64,000 nucleotides of DNA from the NCBI GenBank assembly GCA_003545705.1, contig QVLQ01000029.1, positions 1 through 64,000 of the forward strand. The letters are read 5' to 3'. Position 1 is the stretch's first letter, and each line of letters opens with the position of its first letter. Shown piece by piece: positions 21,988-35,117 of this stretch. Source of the stretch: Acidomyces sp. 'richmondensis' (Eukaryota; Ascomycota; Dothideomycetes; Mycosphaerellales; Teratosphaeriaceae). The notes below the pieces were generated by a model that worked only from the letters and a program-made list of their open reading frames with translations, made no database searches and was not told where the DNA came from. Both the position numbers and the translations under genes were made by a program.

Positions 21988-24900
21988 ATGAGGTGGTCCG
22001 CTCACAAGGATCATGCAGAAACTCGTGGATCAAAGCGAAGCGACAAGTACAGTAGTATTGAAAAATTACAAGACGGCGAACTGGAGCAGGAGGAGGTTGA
22101 AAATTACAAGCCGCGTGATGGCGCTAATCGCTCCCATGTTGTCGCCAGTGTTGATGGATTTTGCATCAAAAAATCCGATAGCTCCGAGCTCTCGGAAGCC
22201 ATCGTCTCCATGTTGCGGTGGTATCGCTCTGCAACGAAATGCTTCGTGTACTTGTCCGCTGTTTCGACCGAGGGTGTCGGCCATCTTGATCCACCATCGT
22301 GGGAACCAGCTTTCCGCAAAAGTAAATGGTTTACCCGTGGATGGACCCTCCAAGAACTCCTTGCTCCGCGGTCGGTTGAGTTCTTTTGCTCAAAGGGCTT
22401 TAGACTCGGTGACAAGAGGTCATTGGAAGGGCAGCTTCACGAAATAACGGGAATCGCGGTCTCAGCGCTTCGAGGAGATCCTCTATCCGGTTTCGGTGCG
22501 GAAGAGCGCATGTCATGGGCGAAAAATCGGGAGAACAAGCGCGAAGAAGATACGGCTTACTCTCTTCTAGGGATTTTCGATGTCTTTATGCTGCCGATGT
22601 ATGGCGAGGGAAGAGATAATGCGCTGGATCGGCTTCGAGATGAGATCGCCAAGCGCTCGAAGAAATATCGACATCGCGACGAACCCGTGGTCTTACCGGA
22701 TGTGGAACGAGCCCATACTCTTAACAACCGGTCGATCACTGTCCCGTGCAATGGCAACTCGGAGTTTAAAGATTGTATGCATCGTGGTACGTTCGTTCTG
22801 CCCAAGACTTCAAACCGGAGAATGATCTCTAGTTAACTCCCAACGGCCAGCCACACCACTGGATAGTCTTTCCGTAGCCGTCGATGCGCCATTTAACTCA
22901 TATAGCACACAACACGAGCCTACCTGCCTCTCCGGTACCCGCGTCGATCTTCTTCGAGAGATATACGAATGGGCTGAAAGACTCGACGGCCGTGGCATCT
23001 TTTGGCTCAACGGTCTGGCCGGCACTGGAAAGTCCACAATTGCCCGTTCTGTTGCTCGCACCTGCTTTGAGAAAAAGTGTCTCGGAGCTAGCTTTTTCTT
23101 CTCGCGTGGTGGTGGTGACGCCGGCCATGCGAAGAAGTTTGTCACCAGCATTGCTTAACAGCTTGCGAACAATATTCCTCCTCTGCACCAGAAAATTTGC
23201 GACGCCATTACGGAGCGTGGCAACGTTGCGAGTCGGTCTCTCCGTGATCAGTGGCATCATCTCGTCCTTCGTCCACTATCGAAATTAGAGTATAACCGCA
23301 CCAAACCTTGGTATCTTCTCGTAATCGATGCTCTCGACGAATGCGACGATGACAGCAATATCCAGATTATCTTATCCCTCTTAGCTGAAGCTCGATCGTC
23401 AAAGAAGGTCCACCTGTGAGTCTTCCTGACCAGTAGACCTGAAATTCCGATTCGATTCGGTTTCCACCAGATTCTTTGAGTCGACTGCTCTGTCTCACGA
23501 ATGAGGACATTGACCTGACGCTGGAGGATCTGCACTCTATCATTGACGTTCCCAAGGACGATGCCCAACCGCGTCATCTCCACCATCCTTCCTTTCGTGA
23601 CTTCCTGTTTGACGAAAACAGATGTGAGGATTCGAACTTCCGGGTAAATAAGGAGCGATCGCATGAGGATCTTGCTCACAGTTGCATGCAGCTCATGTCA
23701 AAAACTCTCAAACAAGACATCTGTAACCTAGAAACTCCAGGCATGCTTGTGGCAGGCATCGATGGCGGTCGAGTCGAGCGGAGTCTTCCTCTTGATGTGC
23801 AGTACGCATGTCTCTACTGGATCCAGCATCTCCAGGAATGCGGCGCTGAGCCTCGTGATAACGACCAAGTGCACCAGTTCTTGCAAAAACATCTCCTTCA
23901 TTGGTTTGAAGCCCTTGGGTGGATGAGGAAGGTTTCCGAAGGAATTCATGCCATAATGTCGTTGGAGTCGTTAGCTCGTGTTCGTTTTTCTTCCAGTTTC
24001 GACGGCCAATTTGACTAACACATCAGTCAGCATAGTAATTGCCCCCGTCTTTCGACTTTCGTCCACGACGCGAAGCGATTCTTCCTCTGCAATCGGTCGG
24101 CAATCGAACAGGCCCCCCTTCAGATATATTTCAGTGCTTTGATATTTGCACCAACGAACAGCATCATAAAACAACAATTTAAAGACTATATACCTAGGTG
24201 GATTCGAAGTTTGCTGTCGGTCGAGAGCAACTGGAATGCATTGCTACGGACCCTTGAGGGCCATTCAAATGTGGTCACAGCTGTATCCTTCTCACCGGAT
24301 GGGAAGATTCCAGCGTGGGCATCTCATGTTAATACCGTCCTGCTTTGGGATGCTAGCTCAGGCGCGGCATGCCAAACCCTTGAGGGCCTTACAGCAGAAA
24401 TCACAGCTATAGCCTTCTCACCGGATGGTAAGACATTAGCATCCGCATCATATGACCAGACTGTGAAGCTGTGGGATCCCATCTTGGGTTCTGTTAAACA
24501 GAGACTGAAAGAACATTCAGGTCCTGTGATAATAATAACTTTCTCGCCACATGGCAAGAGATTGGCGTCGGCATCACGGGAGCGTACTGTCAGACTGTGG
24601 GATACCAGCTTGGGCACAGTGCTCCAAACAATCCAGGGTCATTCGAATGGGGTTAAGGCCATAGTATGGTCACTAGATGGCAAGAGGCTGGCTGCAACAT
24701 GTCATAACAGCACTGTCTTGCTATGGGATGCTGACTCCGACAGAGTGTTCCAAACATTCAAAGGCCATTCAGGTTCGGTCTCGGCTATAGCCTTTTCACC
24801 AGACGGTAAGACGCTGGTGTCAGCATCAAATGACGGGACTGTCAAGATTCGGGATGCCAGCTTGGATGCAGTGCTACAGAATCTCGTGGAACATTCAGAT

Positions 24901-25865
24901 GTTGTTGAGGCCATAGCTTTCTCAGTGGACGGAAAGATGATAGCATCGGCATAACGCAGCGGGACTGTCAGGGTATGGGACGTTGGCTCAGATACAGTGC
25001 TATACGTTTGAGGGGCATTCGGGTCCAGCTATGGCCATAGCCTTCTCACCAAATGGCAAGATACTGGCATCGACATCATTTGAAAGGACTGTCAAGCTTT
25101 GGGAGGTAACTTTGGGTGCGTTGCTCCAAACCCTTTAAAGGCCCTTTTGGTTTGGCCACACCCATGGCCTTCTCACCAGATGGGAAGATGATTGCGCTGG
25201 CACTATGTAGCGGGAATATCAAGCTGTGGGATATTTGGTCGGGTAACGAGCTCCAGACCTTCAATGCCAATAGGATTTGGGTCACCACCATAGTCTTCTC
25301 ATCATATGGCAAGACAAGAGCACCAGCATCATGTGATGGGACTGTTAGACTGTGGGATGCTAGCTCGGACACAGTACTCCAGACCTTATATGGCCATTTG
25401 AATAGCGTTTCGGCCATAGCACTCTCGCCGGATGGCAAGATGCTCGTATCAGCATCGTATGATCATACCGTCAGACTTTGGGATGCCAACTTGGGCACTC
25501 TACTTTGGACGGTTGAGAGCGACAAATATAGTAAGACGATTTCTTTTTTTAATAATGGAGCTGATGATGGAACCATTCTGTTGACCAGCAGAGAGTATCA
25601 TTACTCATCAAATTTCACGCGGGCCGCGCTGCTATTTCTCGACTGGATCTTATCTTCTGCATGCTATCTCTATCAAGGGGCAATGGAAATGTCGCGATAC
25701 GGAAAAAATCCTTTGGCTTACTTCCGAATATCGACCACACAAAGTTGCTGTTTACGGAAGCGTGTTTGGTTTTGGTTACCATTCCGGACGAGTGGCGTTC
25801 ATGGACTTCGCCTTTAAACATTCCCTTGGCCACCTCTGTTGTATACGATGTACTTTTATAGCCTA
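21988..25865 (+). pseudogene. Decayed HET-NACHT-WD40 gene (HET-E/NWD2-like NLR)
   Basis: The C-terminal half of a HET domain (RGWTLQELLAPRSVEFF, 22340-22390) is joined by a clear 64 bp intron (22787-22850) to a NACHT NTPase with Walker A GLAGTGKST (near 23020) and Walker B LLVIDALDECDDD (near 23320). About ten WD40 repeats follow (24240-25520), then a short C-terminal block ending near 25865. Such proteins control heterokaryon incompatibility and programmed cell death. Breaks: TAA near 23156 where CAA is expected, TGA near 23418 where CGA is expected, TGA near 23478, loss of roughly 130 residues between NACHT and the following helices, TAA near 24952, and frameshifts near 25010 and 25135. The HET N-terminus is also missing. 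It is divergent to the DUF3435 gene, 212 bp apart. Confidence 0.85.
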
Positions 25866-28088
25866 GAGATGGTAATTTCGATTTCCTCAATTTGCCACGT
25901 GCGAAGGCTTCGAAATCAAGGTTTCTAAAACATAGACATGTAGCCGATCATGAACGCTGTTGCGTCACTGTCCCGATCGAAATCCATCCCTCGGCACTTC
26001 ATGGAGGAAGGACGTCTACTGCAGTGCGTTAACTTGTATAGCCTCATTTGAACCAAAGCTCATGTTTGTTATTTACGTAACAGCAGCGTAAACTGATGGT
26101 GCAATGATATGTCTCTGCACCGCCCTCTTTTGCCCTTCACACACATATTATGAAGAAGAGGGAGGAGGTACATGTAGGGAGGTAGTTGGGAAGATATCCG
26201 GCACGGAGATGGTTTGGGGATAGAAGGCCGGAGAGGCGTGGGAAGAGGACGAGCTGCTCGCACTTTCAACAACGAGATTTTCCTTCGTAACACCCTTGTT
26301 TATCAAAAGCCATTGGTACGGCCAGCCTGAGCTTACAGAATGATGCCGAAGCGTTCGGGTCGTTCCGTAATCAAGCTGCAGACGGATATGAGTGCACAAT
26401 CCGGCGATATGCTGCTCTGCTGGGGCCTGCGGCAGTTATACATGGTGGTATGCTGCGATTTTGGATTGGAGGGGATGAAAGTCTTCGGAGTGAAATATGT
26501 GGATTCTGGAGGAGAGGAACAGGGACAGAGGCATTTGCACATTTAATAGGCAGCACGACAATACATGGAAAATATATATAAATAGAGGAACGGCCGTCTC
26601 ATTGCTGAGGAGTCTTTTTCTTTCTCTCTTATCCCTGCTCCTTTTCAATGAAAGTGTATATGCTTTCACGCGATAAGTACCCGAGTCCTGTGCGAGGGTG
26701 TGTGTAACCGGAGTCAAATCGAGGGTCTTTTCCCATACCGACTTAAAGAAGACGGACGCGCGCATCTCCCCCACTCCCCCTTCCCCTCCCATCCCGAACT
26801 GGCGACAGATTATAGTGAGATGGGTTTATTCTGTTCGGGGACTTACAGAAGATTGTTGAACGATCATGGCAAATGGTGATGTGGCAGAGAGTTTTGAACA
26901 GGCGGGGTGCAGAAAATTAGGTGGAAAGCGTCGACTTTTGTAGGTTCAGGCTGCGACAGCGTGCGATCGTGGAAAGGAGCTTTCATGGTCTAAACGTTTA
27001 TCGGGTATATTTTGAGTCGAGACAGACATGTATCGGACACTGCAATGAAAGGTTATCGATAAGCAGTTGTTTACTTGGACTAACGATATCCGCGGGCCAT
27101 AATCCGTAAGGGAATAAGTAAAGAAACGACGGATGGTTTCGACAGTGCTGATTGAAGGACCGAACGGAGGTACCATAGCGCAAGTGGAAGGGCTCTTTAG
27201 AAGAAATAGACTGCAATGTTTGGCTGTGGGGGATTAATTCCAGTGCATTCTGGAAATCCGTGAACATGGTTTAGGAGTGGTTATTTGTTTTTCTTTTTCG
27301 TCGATCAATTGTCGACAAGAGACTGGCTGTATGAAGAGATTGTTGGCCAATTTTAATTGGATGTTTGCTGCTAGAGAGGCAAGAGATGTATCACATTATA
27401 GTATGATTGGAGTAAGGAATGATATGGTTCCACTAAGAAGGCCATCCTGTGACATGTTTTGGCGACCTTCTAGGTTTTTTGTTTTCCCAGGTCATATTCC
27501 CAAGTTAGGGGTGGTACAGTTTTGCGCATTGGCTTTGAGAAGGCAATATACCGCAGTGATATGATGCCTAAATATGCTTGAAGTTGCGTATTTACCGGGT
27601 GCAAGGGGTGCACACATATCAAGTGTTCTACATAGATGATCCGAAGAAACAAGATTTTCAATATCGCACGCCCTTTATTTCCATCTTGCTTCTTCAACCG
27701 GCAATGGCCTCGTCTGTCACGAACACTTAGGCCCCAAATCGTTGATGTGTCTTTTGAATGTCGACGTCTCCCAATGTCGTCCGCAAAACCGGTTTGACTT
27801 TTCCCGGCCATTCCCGGTTTCCCCGCTGGACCGGCCGGACAGCAGCGAAAAGCCTTGGCAGCTCATTCGCCCGAGGAAAAAACCACCTGGTGCGAGCTCC
27901 GGCCAACCTCACCCGCAGACGGATCTTCCTGTGGGTTTAAAGCTTGCCGCGTTCTGTAGCAACTCGTTCCCCGACGGTAGCGGATTCTTTCCCACGCCCT
28001 TTTTTTTTTCTTGTTCTCTCTTCCCCACTGTGTGATTCGATTTCGGCCTTGGTCAGGCGGCGACGCGCGCGGCAGTAGTAGTCGAAAG
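25866..28088. other. Intergenic stretch upstream of adenylate kinase, no gene recognised
   Basis: 2.2 kb with only short overlapping frames on both strands and no domain, knuckle or signal-peptide pattern. The last 150 bp before 28089 are C/T-rich (for example a T-run near 28000), as in fungal core promoters. Confidence 0.6.
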
Positions 28089-29075
28089 ATGTCGGACGAG
28101 TTGGTGCAGCAACTTAAAGCGACGGTGGATGGGCTCGAGAAGCGTGTCAAGGAGCTTGAGGGGAGGTTACGTGGGGATGGAGAGAGATCGGGCGGCGGTG
28201 GCGGCGATAGCATGCGCATGATTCTCATTGGGCCTCCAGGCGCGGGTGAGTGATGCCCTGTCCGACGTGCGGTGTCTGGGGAAATGCGTGCTGATGACAG
28301 GTCTCACATTGACAGGCAAGGGAACGCAAGCACCGAAAATTAAAGACAGGTACAAATGCTGTCACTTGGCGACTGGAGATATGCTGCGCGCACAAGTCGC
28401 TGCGAAGACGGAGTTGGGTAGGCAGGCGAAGAAGATTATGGATCAGGGGGGTCTCGTGTCGGATGAAATCATGGTGAACATGATTAAGAGTGAGCTAGAG
28501 AACAACTCTGAGTGCAAGAATGGGTGGGTGATGCTCTATTTGGCGGTCAATGGCAGACCATTCGCACCTCCATCCTTTGGCAAGGATGCTCTGCACTATG
28601 CTGACCCGATTGCGACAGGTTCATCCTCGATGGCTTCCCTCGTACAGTTCCCCAGGCTGAAAAGCTTGATGATATGCTCGGCGTCCAACAGAAACCTCTC
28701 AAGCACGCCATCGAGTTGCAAATCGACGACAATCTGCTAGTAGCGCGCATAACCGGCCGCCTCATCCACCCGGCATCTGGTCGATCCTACCATAAAATCT
28801 TCAATCCTCCCAAGAAGGACATGGCAGACGACGTCACCGGCGAGCCGCTGATCCAGCGATCCGACGACAACGAAGACGCGCTGAAGAAGCGGCTCAAGAC
28901 CTACCACGACCAGACGGCCCCTGTGACAGATTACTATCGCAAGACGGGCATCTGGAAGGCTATTGATGCCAGCCAGCAACCTGGACAGGTGTGGAAGAGC
29001 ATTCTGAATATCTTGGAGCCGGGCAGCAAGAGCGCGGATGGCAGCCTGATGGGTCGGATAGGACTCAGGAATTGA
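28089..29075 (+). CDS. ADK1: Adenylate kinase (AMP kinase, LID-containing type)
   Basis: Exons 28089-28245, 28316-28523 and 28619-29075 give 273 residues. The first intron splits a glycine codon of the P-loop (GPPGAGKGT, about residues 48-56). HLATGDMLRA forms the AMP-binding NMP region, FILDGFPRT the conserved nucleotide-binding motif, and GRLIHPASGRSYH plus the following PPK-to-SDD stretch the LID domain. The enzyme interconverts ATP + AMP and 2 ADP in cytosol and mitochondrial intermembrane space. The roughly 40-residue N-terminal extension with a short coiled coil and a glycine run is longer than in yeast Adk1. Introns of 70 and 95 bp have GTGAGT/GTGGGT donors. Confidence 0.95.
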
Positions 29076-29395
29076 TTGTGGCCGCTCTGGTGGTGTTGGC
29101 AGAAGCACAACCACTTTGACCTCGCATTTGCCGTAACCTGCTTGTGGGAGGGGAAAGGGATTGCTAATGTTTGGAACCAGAGGCCGTGGCCGAGAGGGGT
29201 TTAAAAGGTTTCCAATGCGCAAGGCAACCTTGTTTATCCGGGTGTATACAAATGCGCGTTGTACCATATGAGCAGTTGTTGAACTGCATTGGCAAGAAAT
29301 AAAATGCACTATATAATACTCCTGGGCTATCCTCACTTCCTTCTGCAAATAATCGAGGCAGGAACGCTCCACGAAGACGACTGTGCCTTCCTCCC

Positions 29396-30844
29396 ATGGA
29401 GGATCAAGGTATGTCCCGAACCGTGATCCGAGGAAGCCAAACTCCAGATACGTATGTGTGCACCTTCCTTCAATTTCTCCCAGTTCTCCATTCGATCTCG
29501 ATTCCAGTTCTATAGACCTGGGACGATGCGTTCAGCACGATCAAGGGAGAAACACGGCGTTGACATCGGTCAATACCTCGGCGTGGGCTTTCCTGAGCAG
29601 AGAACACGCGTAAGAGCAGTAGTGACGGCCTCACGTTCGAATTTTCCGCCGTCCCAGTCACTAATGGGAAAGCAGCGAGAGCACCAGCCATTACTATCCC
29701 CCGATCAAGAGGCCGCTTTGTCCACCGTGGACTCAAAGGCAGGTAATGCGCCCACCTTTATCACCGCCACCATCTGACAGGAAGCTCTATTTGCCACCAG
29801 ACACGCGTGCTCTCCACCGCCGACAACAGCACTCAGAACATGGGGGGCCACCACCACCCATCCGGTAGCATCCGACGTTGGAAAAGCAAATCGACCCCAT
29901 CAGCCACGACCACGACCACCGAATCGACGACCACCGCACCACCATCCGCCTTCACAAAGACCACTCCAAAACGCGTCCGCGAACGATCAAATCCCACCAT
30001 GGCCGTTTCCTCCTGTACCACTACACCGCAAAACGCGGGCAATAATACCACCTTCCTCCCCGAGCTATACAGCACACCTCCGATGCCAAGCACCTTCCAA
30101 AGCAAACCCACTACCTTCGCCTCTTCCCATCAACCCTCTACCCTGGCCCGCCGACCGGACAGCGATACCCTCCCCAACATCCCGCGCCACATATTCGAAT
30201 CCCCCCAAATCGGCCATTCAATAGCGATCGACCGCGTTGAAGAAACTCCGCCTCTTCCTCCCACCTGGACCTCTCAACACGACCGCGCCATCTGCGTGCT
30301 GGATGCGCGCAACTACCCGCTCGAGAACATCGTGATGAAACTCCGGCGCACCTTCCCCGCATTGACGGGAACGGTGTTAACGGGCGCCATGGTGGACAAA
30401 AGACTCAGACAGCTGGATCAGGATGTCGAGATTGATTATTGGAGGATCGGGTTGCTCGTACCGGCGCAGCAGGAGACGAGGGCGAGGGAGCCAACTTTGA
30501 AGGCAGGTACTTTTTTAATTTTAATTTTCAGGTTTTATTTTTCCCAAGGGTACGGGGAAGCTATCGAGCGAACATTCTTTCTCCCCGCCCCCCCCCCACC
30601 CTCCCCCCCTCTAACCCACCCCTCTTAATTTTCATAATACATGTTGACTTTTGTTGGACCAGAAGCTAATCAGAAATTTCAACAGACGACTGCATCAGGC
30701 TCGCTGGTGAAATCAGTGTCGTCCGCTGATATTTTGTCAACGGCGGCGAAGTCGCCGCCGTCAGGAAGGGATGCTGGCAAGGAGAATGTGATGGGGGCTC
30801 ACAAGGTCAAAAATCAATACCGGCCGCGCCCTGTGGCGTCATGA
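29396..30844 (+). CDS. Conserved fungal protein of unknown function, four-exon model
   Basis: The model 29396-29455, 29508-29609, 29801-30506, 30663-30844 yields 349 residues with all phases closing. Intron 2 has a GTAAGA donor, a CATCTGAC branch-like site and a CCACCAG acceptor; intron 3 (156 bp) is also canonical. The first intron uses a weaker GTGTGC donor, so the N-terminus is provisional. The middle is low-complexity Thr/Ser/Pro-rich. Residues about 220-285 form a compact region containing WTSQHDRAICVLDARNYPLE and a stretch of basic helices, the only part likely to fold. The tail is basic. No known domain was recognised; a chromatin or nuclear role is only a guess from composition. Confidence 0.6.
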
Positions 30845-31442
30845 AAATTCTGGACCGGGTTCCACGTTCTCTGCTATAATGTTTGCCGAGCAAAGACTCA
30901 AATCTTAATCTTCAGAGAGGTAACATTAAAAGTGATGAGTGAGGAAGGGCCTGGTAATGTAATGTCTGGATTGATTACAAAGTGGGAAAGATGTGACCTA
31001 CGTTCCCCGCTACGACCTAATAGTGATTGGATTCGTATTATCATCAAACTTCCTCTTTTCTTCTCCGCACCGTCCAAGAATCAAGGCATCCGATCGATAA
31101 TTTTGACCCGGCTGAAAGCGATAATACTTATGATGTTTACTTGAGATGTTAACGCTCGTTCCACGCTAGCCGCTCTGCCAGCAGGAGGCTTCAATTGACT
31201 GATGCAGGACCTTACGCGACTTGAAACCTGTCTCGGTAAGAACCTCCGGACAAAATTGGGTTTACGTTCTCGATACTAAATTCGTTTCCTTCTTTCACAA
31301 CCTAAGCGCCCGGTTATGCATACGTATGCTTTCAGATGAACGTCACAGGACTGTGGGGCGAGAAGTGTGATATTCGTCTTCCACTTGAACCGTCCCAGTC
31401 ACGTTCACCCCCCGATCAAGCATTCATTCACTATCACCGCAC
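30845..31442. other. Intergenic, convergent 3' regions
   Basis: About 600 bp between the ends of two convergent genes. I see no further coding sequence or clear repeat here. Confidence 0.6.
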
Positions 31443-33669
31443 CTAAAACCCCAGTGAGACGTCGGACTTCCAGTTCGGGTCGAGTGTCTCCTCCAGAGCA
31501 AGGACCTAACACAAAAAAAAAAGAACATGTCAGTGGATCGCTGGCGGTGAGGTTTGTTTTTTGGGTGGTGGGGGGGGGGAGCGGGAAGTGGGGAGGGACC
31601 CTAGTCAAACTCACCATTGCCGTTCGCGTTGGTATGTATACTTGCACAAAGTTCTTCCTCCCGTTCCACGCAAAATCCGTCGTGAAAAACCGTTGATCGT
31701 TTTGCACCCTTCCCAGACCACCGAAAGCCGGATCATCGGTATTGATCACGATGCGATACGTCCCTGCCTGTTCCACCCCGACGCGGTAGTCCGGGAAAGA
31801 GGAACTGGGATGGAAATTGAAAATCCAGAGCAAACCCGCCCGCTCAAACACGATGATTTTGTCTCCCTCGTGCTTGAGGCTGATATATGCCTGCGGGGAG
31901 TGCAGCCAGCCGTACTTCTCTTCGCTGTGCTGCATGCAGGAATCGAAGTGGTTCAGGAACCGGTACCGGAGCAAGGGGTCGTCGACAAGGTTGAATTGCC
32001 GCCGCGCATAGTGGAAACTATTGTTGTTTCCCGCGCGCGGGAAATCGAGCCATTCCGGATGTCCGAACTCGTTGCCTTCGAAATTGAGATACCCCTCTCC
32101 ACCCAGCCCATGCGTGATCAATCGGATCATCTTGTGCAGTGCCATGCCGCGCTCGATGACCGGGGTGAATTCGGAAAGGACGGACATGTGGGTGTACATT
32201 TGGGCGTCGCACAGCCAAAAGAGGAGGGTTTTGTCGCCTACGAGCGCTTGGTCATGCGACTCAGCGTACGCGATGGTTTTCTCGCCATGTCGGCGGTTTG
32301 TGAGGGTGAAGCAAAGGTTCCCCATGTCCCATTCAATGTCTTGCTTTTCCTTGAGCCATTTGATGTAGAGGTCGGGCACCGCCATGGCAAGACGGTAGTC
32401 GAAACCGATGCCACCCAGACTCAGCTTGATGCAGAGGGCAGGCATGCCACTCACGTCTTCGGCGATGGTGATGACATTAGGGTAGAGGTCGTGCAACATT
32501 TCGTTGGCGAGCATGAGGTATACCACCCCTTCCTCGTCGACGCTGGGGCCAAAGTACTCGTGGTAGCCCCCGGAAAAGCCGGTGCCGATGCCATGGTGCA
32601 GGTAGAGCATGGAGGTGACGCCGTCGAAGCGAAAGCCGTCGAAGCGGTATTCCTCCATCCAGAATCGGAGGTTGGAGAGCAGGAAGCGGAGGACCTCGTG
32701 ATTGCCGTAGTTGAAAAGTCGCGAGTCCCACAGTTCGTGCCGGCCTTTGGCGCCTTCGTGGAAGTATAGGTGGTCACTGTTGTCGAACATATTGAGCCCG
32801 TCCAGCACGTTCTTGCTGGCGTGGCTGTGCACCACATCCAATAGCACTGTGATCCCCATCCCGTGCGCCGTGTCCACCAGTTCTTTCAGGTCGTCCGGAA
32901 AGCCATAGCGCGAGGAGGCGGCAAAGAAGCTGTTGATCTGGTAACCGAAAGAGGCGTAGTACGCATGCTCCATGATGGCCATGAGCTGGATGGTGTTGTA
33001 GCCCAAGTCTTTGATCCGGGGTAGTGTGTTCTGCGTGAACTCCTTGTACGTGGCCACCTTCGCCTCGGGACTGCTGATACCCACATGCGCCTCGTAGATC
33101 CTCACGCTCAAGGGCTTCGGCGGCCGCGGATGCTTGAACTGGTACTTGTGTGGTGGGTTCCAGAAGCGCGCATCGTACACGGGCGAGACGGACAGATCCT
33201 GCGTCACGCGTGTGATCCACGCGGGTAGCCTCTCTGCTCTTGCGTGATCGTTCGGTACCACCATGCTGATCTTGACCTTGCTATCGTGCTCGATCGCCGG
33301 CTTGCCGTCGACGGGCGGAAGGCGGATCTCCCACACCCCGAAGGCGTCTCGCTGCATCTCATGGCTGTTGCGGTTCCAGCCGTTGAAATCGCCGATGAGG
33401 TAGGCGCGGATGGCATTCGGCGCCCACTCGCGATATGTGATGGTGTGGTCGGGCGCGACGTTGAAGCCGAATTTCTCGTAGCCGCGGCTGAACTTGTCGA
33501 GGCCGCCTTCGGTCTCGTTGATCTTCTTTATCCAGTCTTGGGCCTTGCTGAACCTGCTCTTCAGCGTCTCCTTGTACGGCTCCAGCCAGGGGTCGAGCTG
33601 CACGACGCCTGCTGGCTTGTCAGCGGGAGTCTGGCTGGCAGACATTTCATCTTCCCTTACCTGTCCCAT
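31443..33669 (-). CDS. GLC3: 1,4-alpha-glucan (glycogen) branching enzyme
   Basis: A large exon 33669-31615 plus a 63 bp last exon 31505-31443, joined across a 109 bp GTGAGT...TTAG intron that ends in a T-rich tract, give 705 residues. The last exon supplies the expected VLALE ending; without it the frame runs into junk. The protein has an N-terminal CBM48 (REWAPNA...GDFNGWN, about 80-100) and a GH13 barrel with nucleophile D349 (GFRFDG), acid/base E404 (ITIAED) and H472-D473 (ESHDQA), then a C-terminal beta domain. It makes alpha-1,6 branches in cytosolic glycogen. An ATG at 33645 (MSASQ) is an equally plausible start. Confidence 0.95.
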
Positions 33670-34459
33670 CGTTCGGCACCTTGGAGGTCGGCACCGCCTC
33701 CATCACACTGTCCGGCGCGGCCTCGTTCAACGGGTCCATCTCGCCGTGCTATTACCCGCGCAACTGGAGGCGCCGTCGACAAGGGGTGGCAAGAGGTGAA
33801 GCGGTCGCGTTGGAGGAAGTCTGGGAGAGACGCGAGGAGGGCGACAAAGGACAATATACCTACGCTGCGACCAGGTCAGGTAGATGTGAAGAGGGGACGG
33901 GAGGGAAACTTTGGTGGGGCTCAATGGCCGTGAGGTTTGCTGGTCGACCCAACGAAGCTCCAACCTGCACTGCTTTTCTGGGGTCCCCAAAACCCGACGT
34001 CATGCTTGCATGTGCTGGGACAGCCGCGCGCCGACGATCGGTCCGAAGAACGGATACGGTACGATACTATACGGTGCGGGACGGTGCGGGACAGAACAGA
34101 ATCGCATATACGTGAGTGTACGGCATCTGCGAGGCGTGATGCGGCAATGGGACGGCAATGGGACGGCAATGAGGCGGCGTAACTGACGTTTCTCCTTTTT
34201 GTCGGCCACTGTGCGACGTTGAGGTGCTGGTATCCGAACGTATGCGAGAGAGGATAGTAGGTGCAGAGGGGATGCATGAACGGTGGATGGACCCTGAAGC
34301 TATGGTGGAGGCTGGTGGCGGAGGCGGGGGATGACTCGTCCCATCAGCAACACATCAGCAATGCTCTGGGCTTCACGTGCGACTGTCGATTCAACCGCCG
34401 CAACTCTTTGACCGAAGAGGCTCCCCGCTCCCGCCCTCTCCTCCTCCCTCTCCGCAGCC
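33670..34459. promoter_or_regulatory. Divergent intergenic region between GLC3-like and MCX1-like genes
   Basis: 790 bp separate the two divergent starts and probably hold both promoters. Short direct repeats are visible: CGGTGCGGGA twice near 34075-34095 and GGGACGGCAAT repeated near 34148-34170. The last 50 bp before 34460 are C/T-rich. No TATA box was obvious. Confidence 0.5.
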
Positions 34460-35083
34460 ATGTCCACGGCAAGGGCGGTCGTGTCGCCGCAGGCCCGCCT
34501 CACCTACCTGGCCATCTCGGCCATCCTCTGCGGTGGCCGGCGGGGCTTTCCGGCGCGGGCACGTTTATCTCGGCCTCTTTCTAGAGCATTATCCACGACG
34601 GGCGGTCGTGCATCGGGCACCTACTTCCGCTCCGATTTCGCCAACCAGGGGTTTACGAGCGAATACATCCCCAACGAGAACACCACCGGCCCGCTTAAAG
34701 ACGCCTCGCCCACCGGGGCCCCGCGCATCACCCCGCGTCTGCTCAAGGACCACCTCGACGCCTTCGTCGTGGGCCAGGAGCGCGCCAAGAAAGCCCTGGC
34801 CACGGCCGTGTACAACCATTACCAACGCATCCAAGAACTGCAACGCCGCGAAGAGGAGGAGGAGGAGCGGCATGCGCAGGAGGAGCGACGCCGCATGGCC
34901 GAGTTGCGCCGGCATCCAATTGAAGGTAAGGAGGGTGAGCTGAAGCGCGGCATCGCCGTCCCGTCGCTGACGAGAACTTGGGAGCGCGAAGATGAATTTC
35001 CTGGTCAACAGCCCACAGTCAACATGCCGCCGCCGGGACAGACTATGGAATACCGGCCGCTGAGGCTGCAGGCGAGGTCTCGT

Positions 35084-35117
<34 letters not shown>

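Noticed and set aside
23418..23470. GTGAGT...CACCAG in the NACHT region as an intron
   Set aside because: The segment encodes the conserved FLTSRPEIPIRFGF block of NACHT proteins, so the TGA is better read as a CGA-to-TGA mutation.
23625..23640. GGATTCGAAC string resembling a tRNA B-box on the minus strand
   Set aside because: It lies in the NLR pseudogene reading frame, with no A-box or cloverleaf around it.
29743..29780. 38 bp intron in the 29.4-30.8 kb gene
   Set aside because: It is shorter than usual fungal introns. A 191 bp alternative (29610-29800) has a better donor, branch site and phase.
31561..32769. 402-residue plus-strand frame
   Set aside because: It is antisense to the branching enzyme, whose catalytic motifs and splice site are unambiguous on the other strand.
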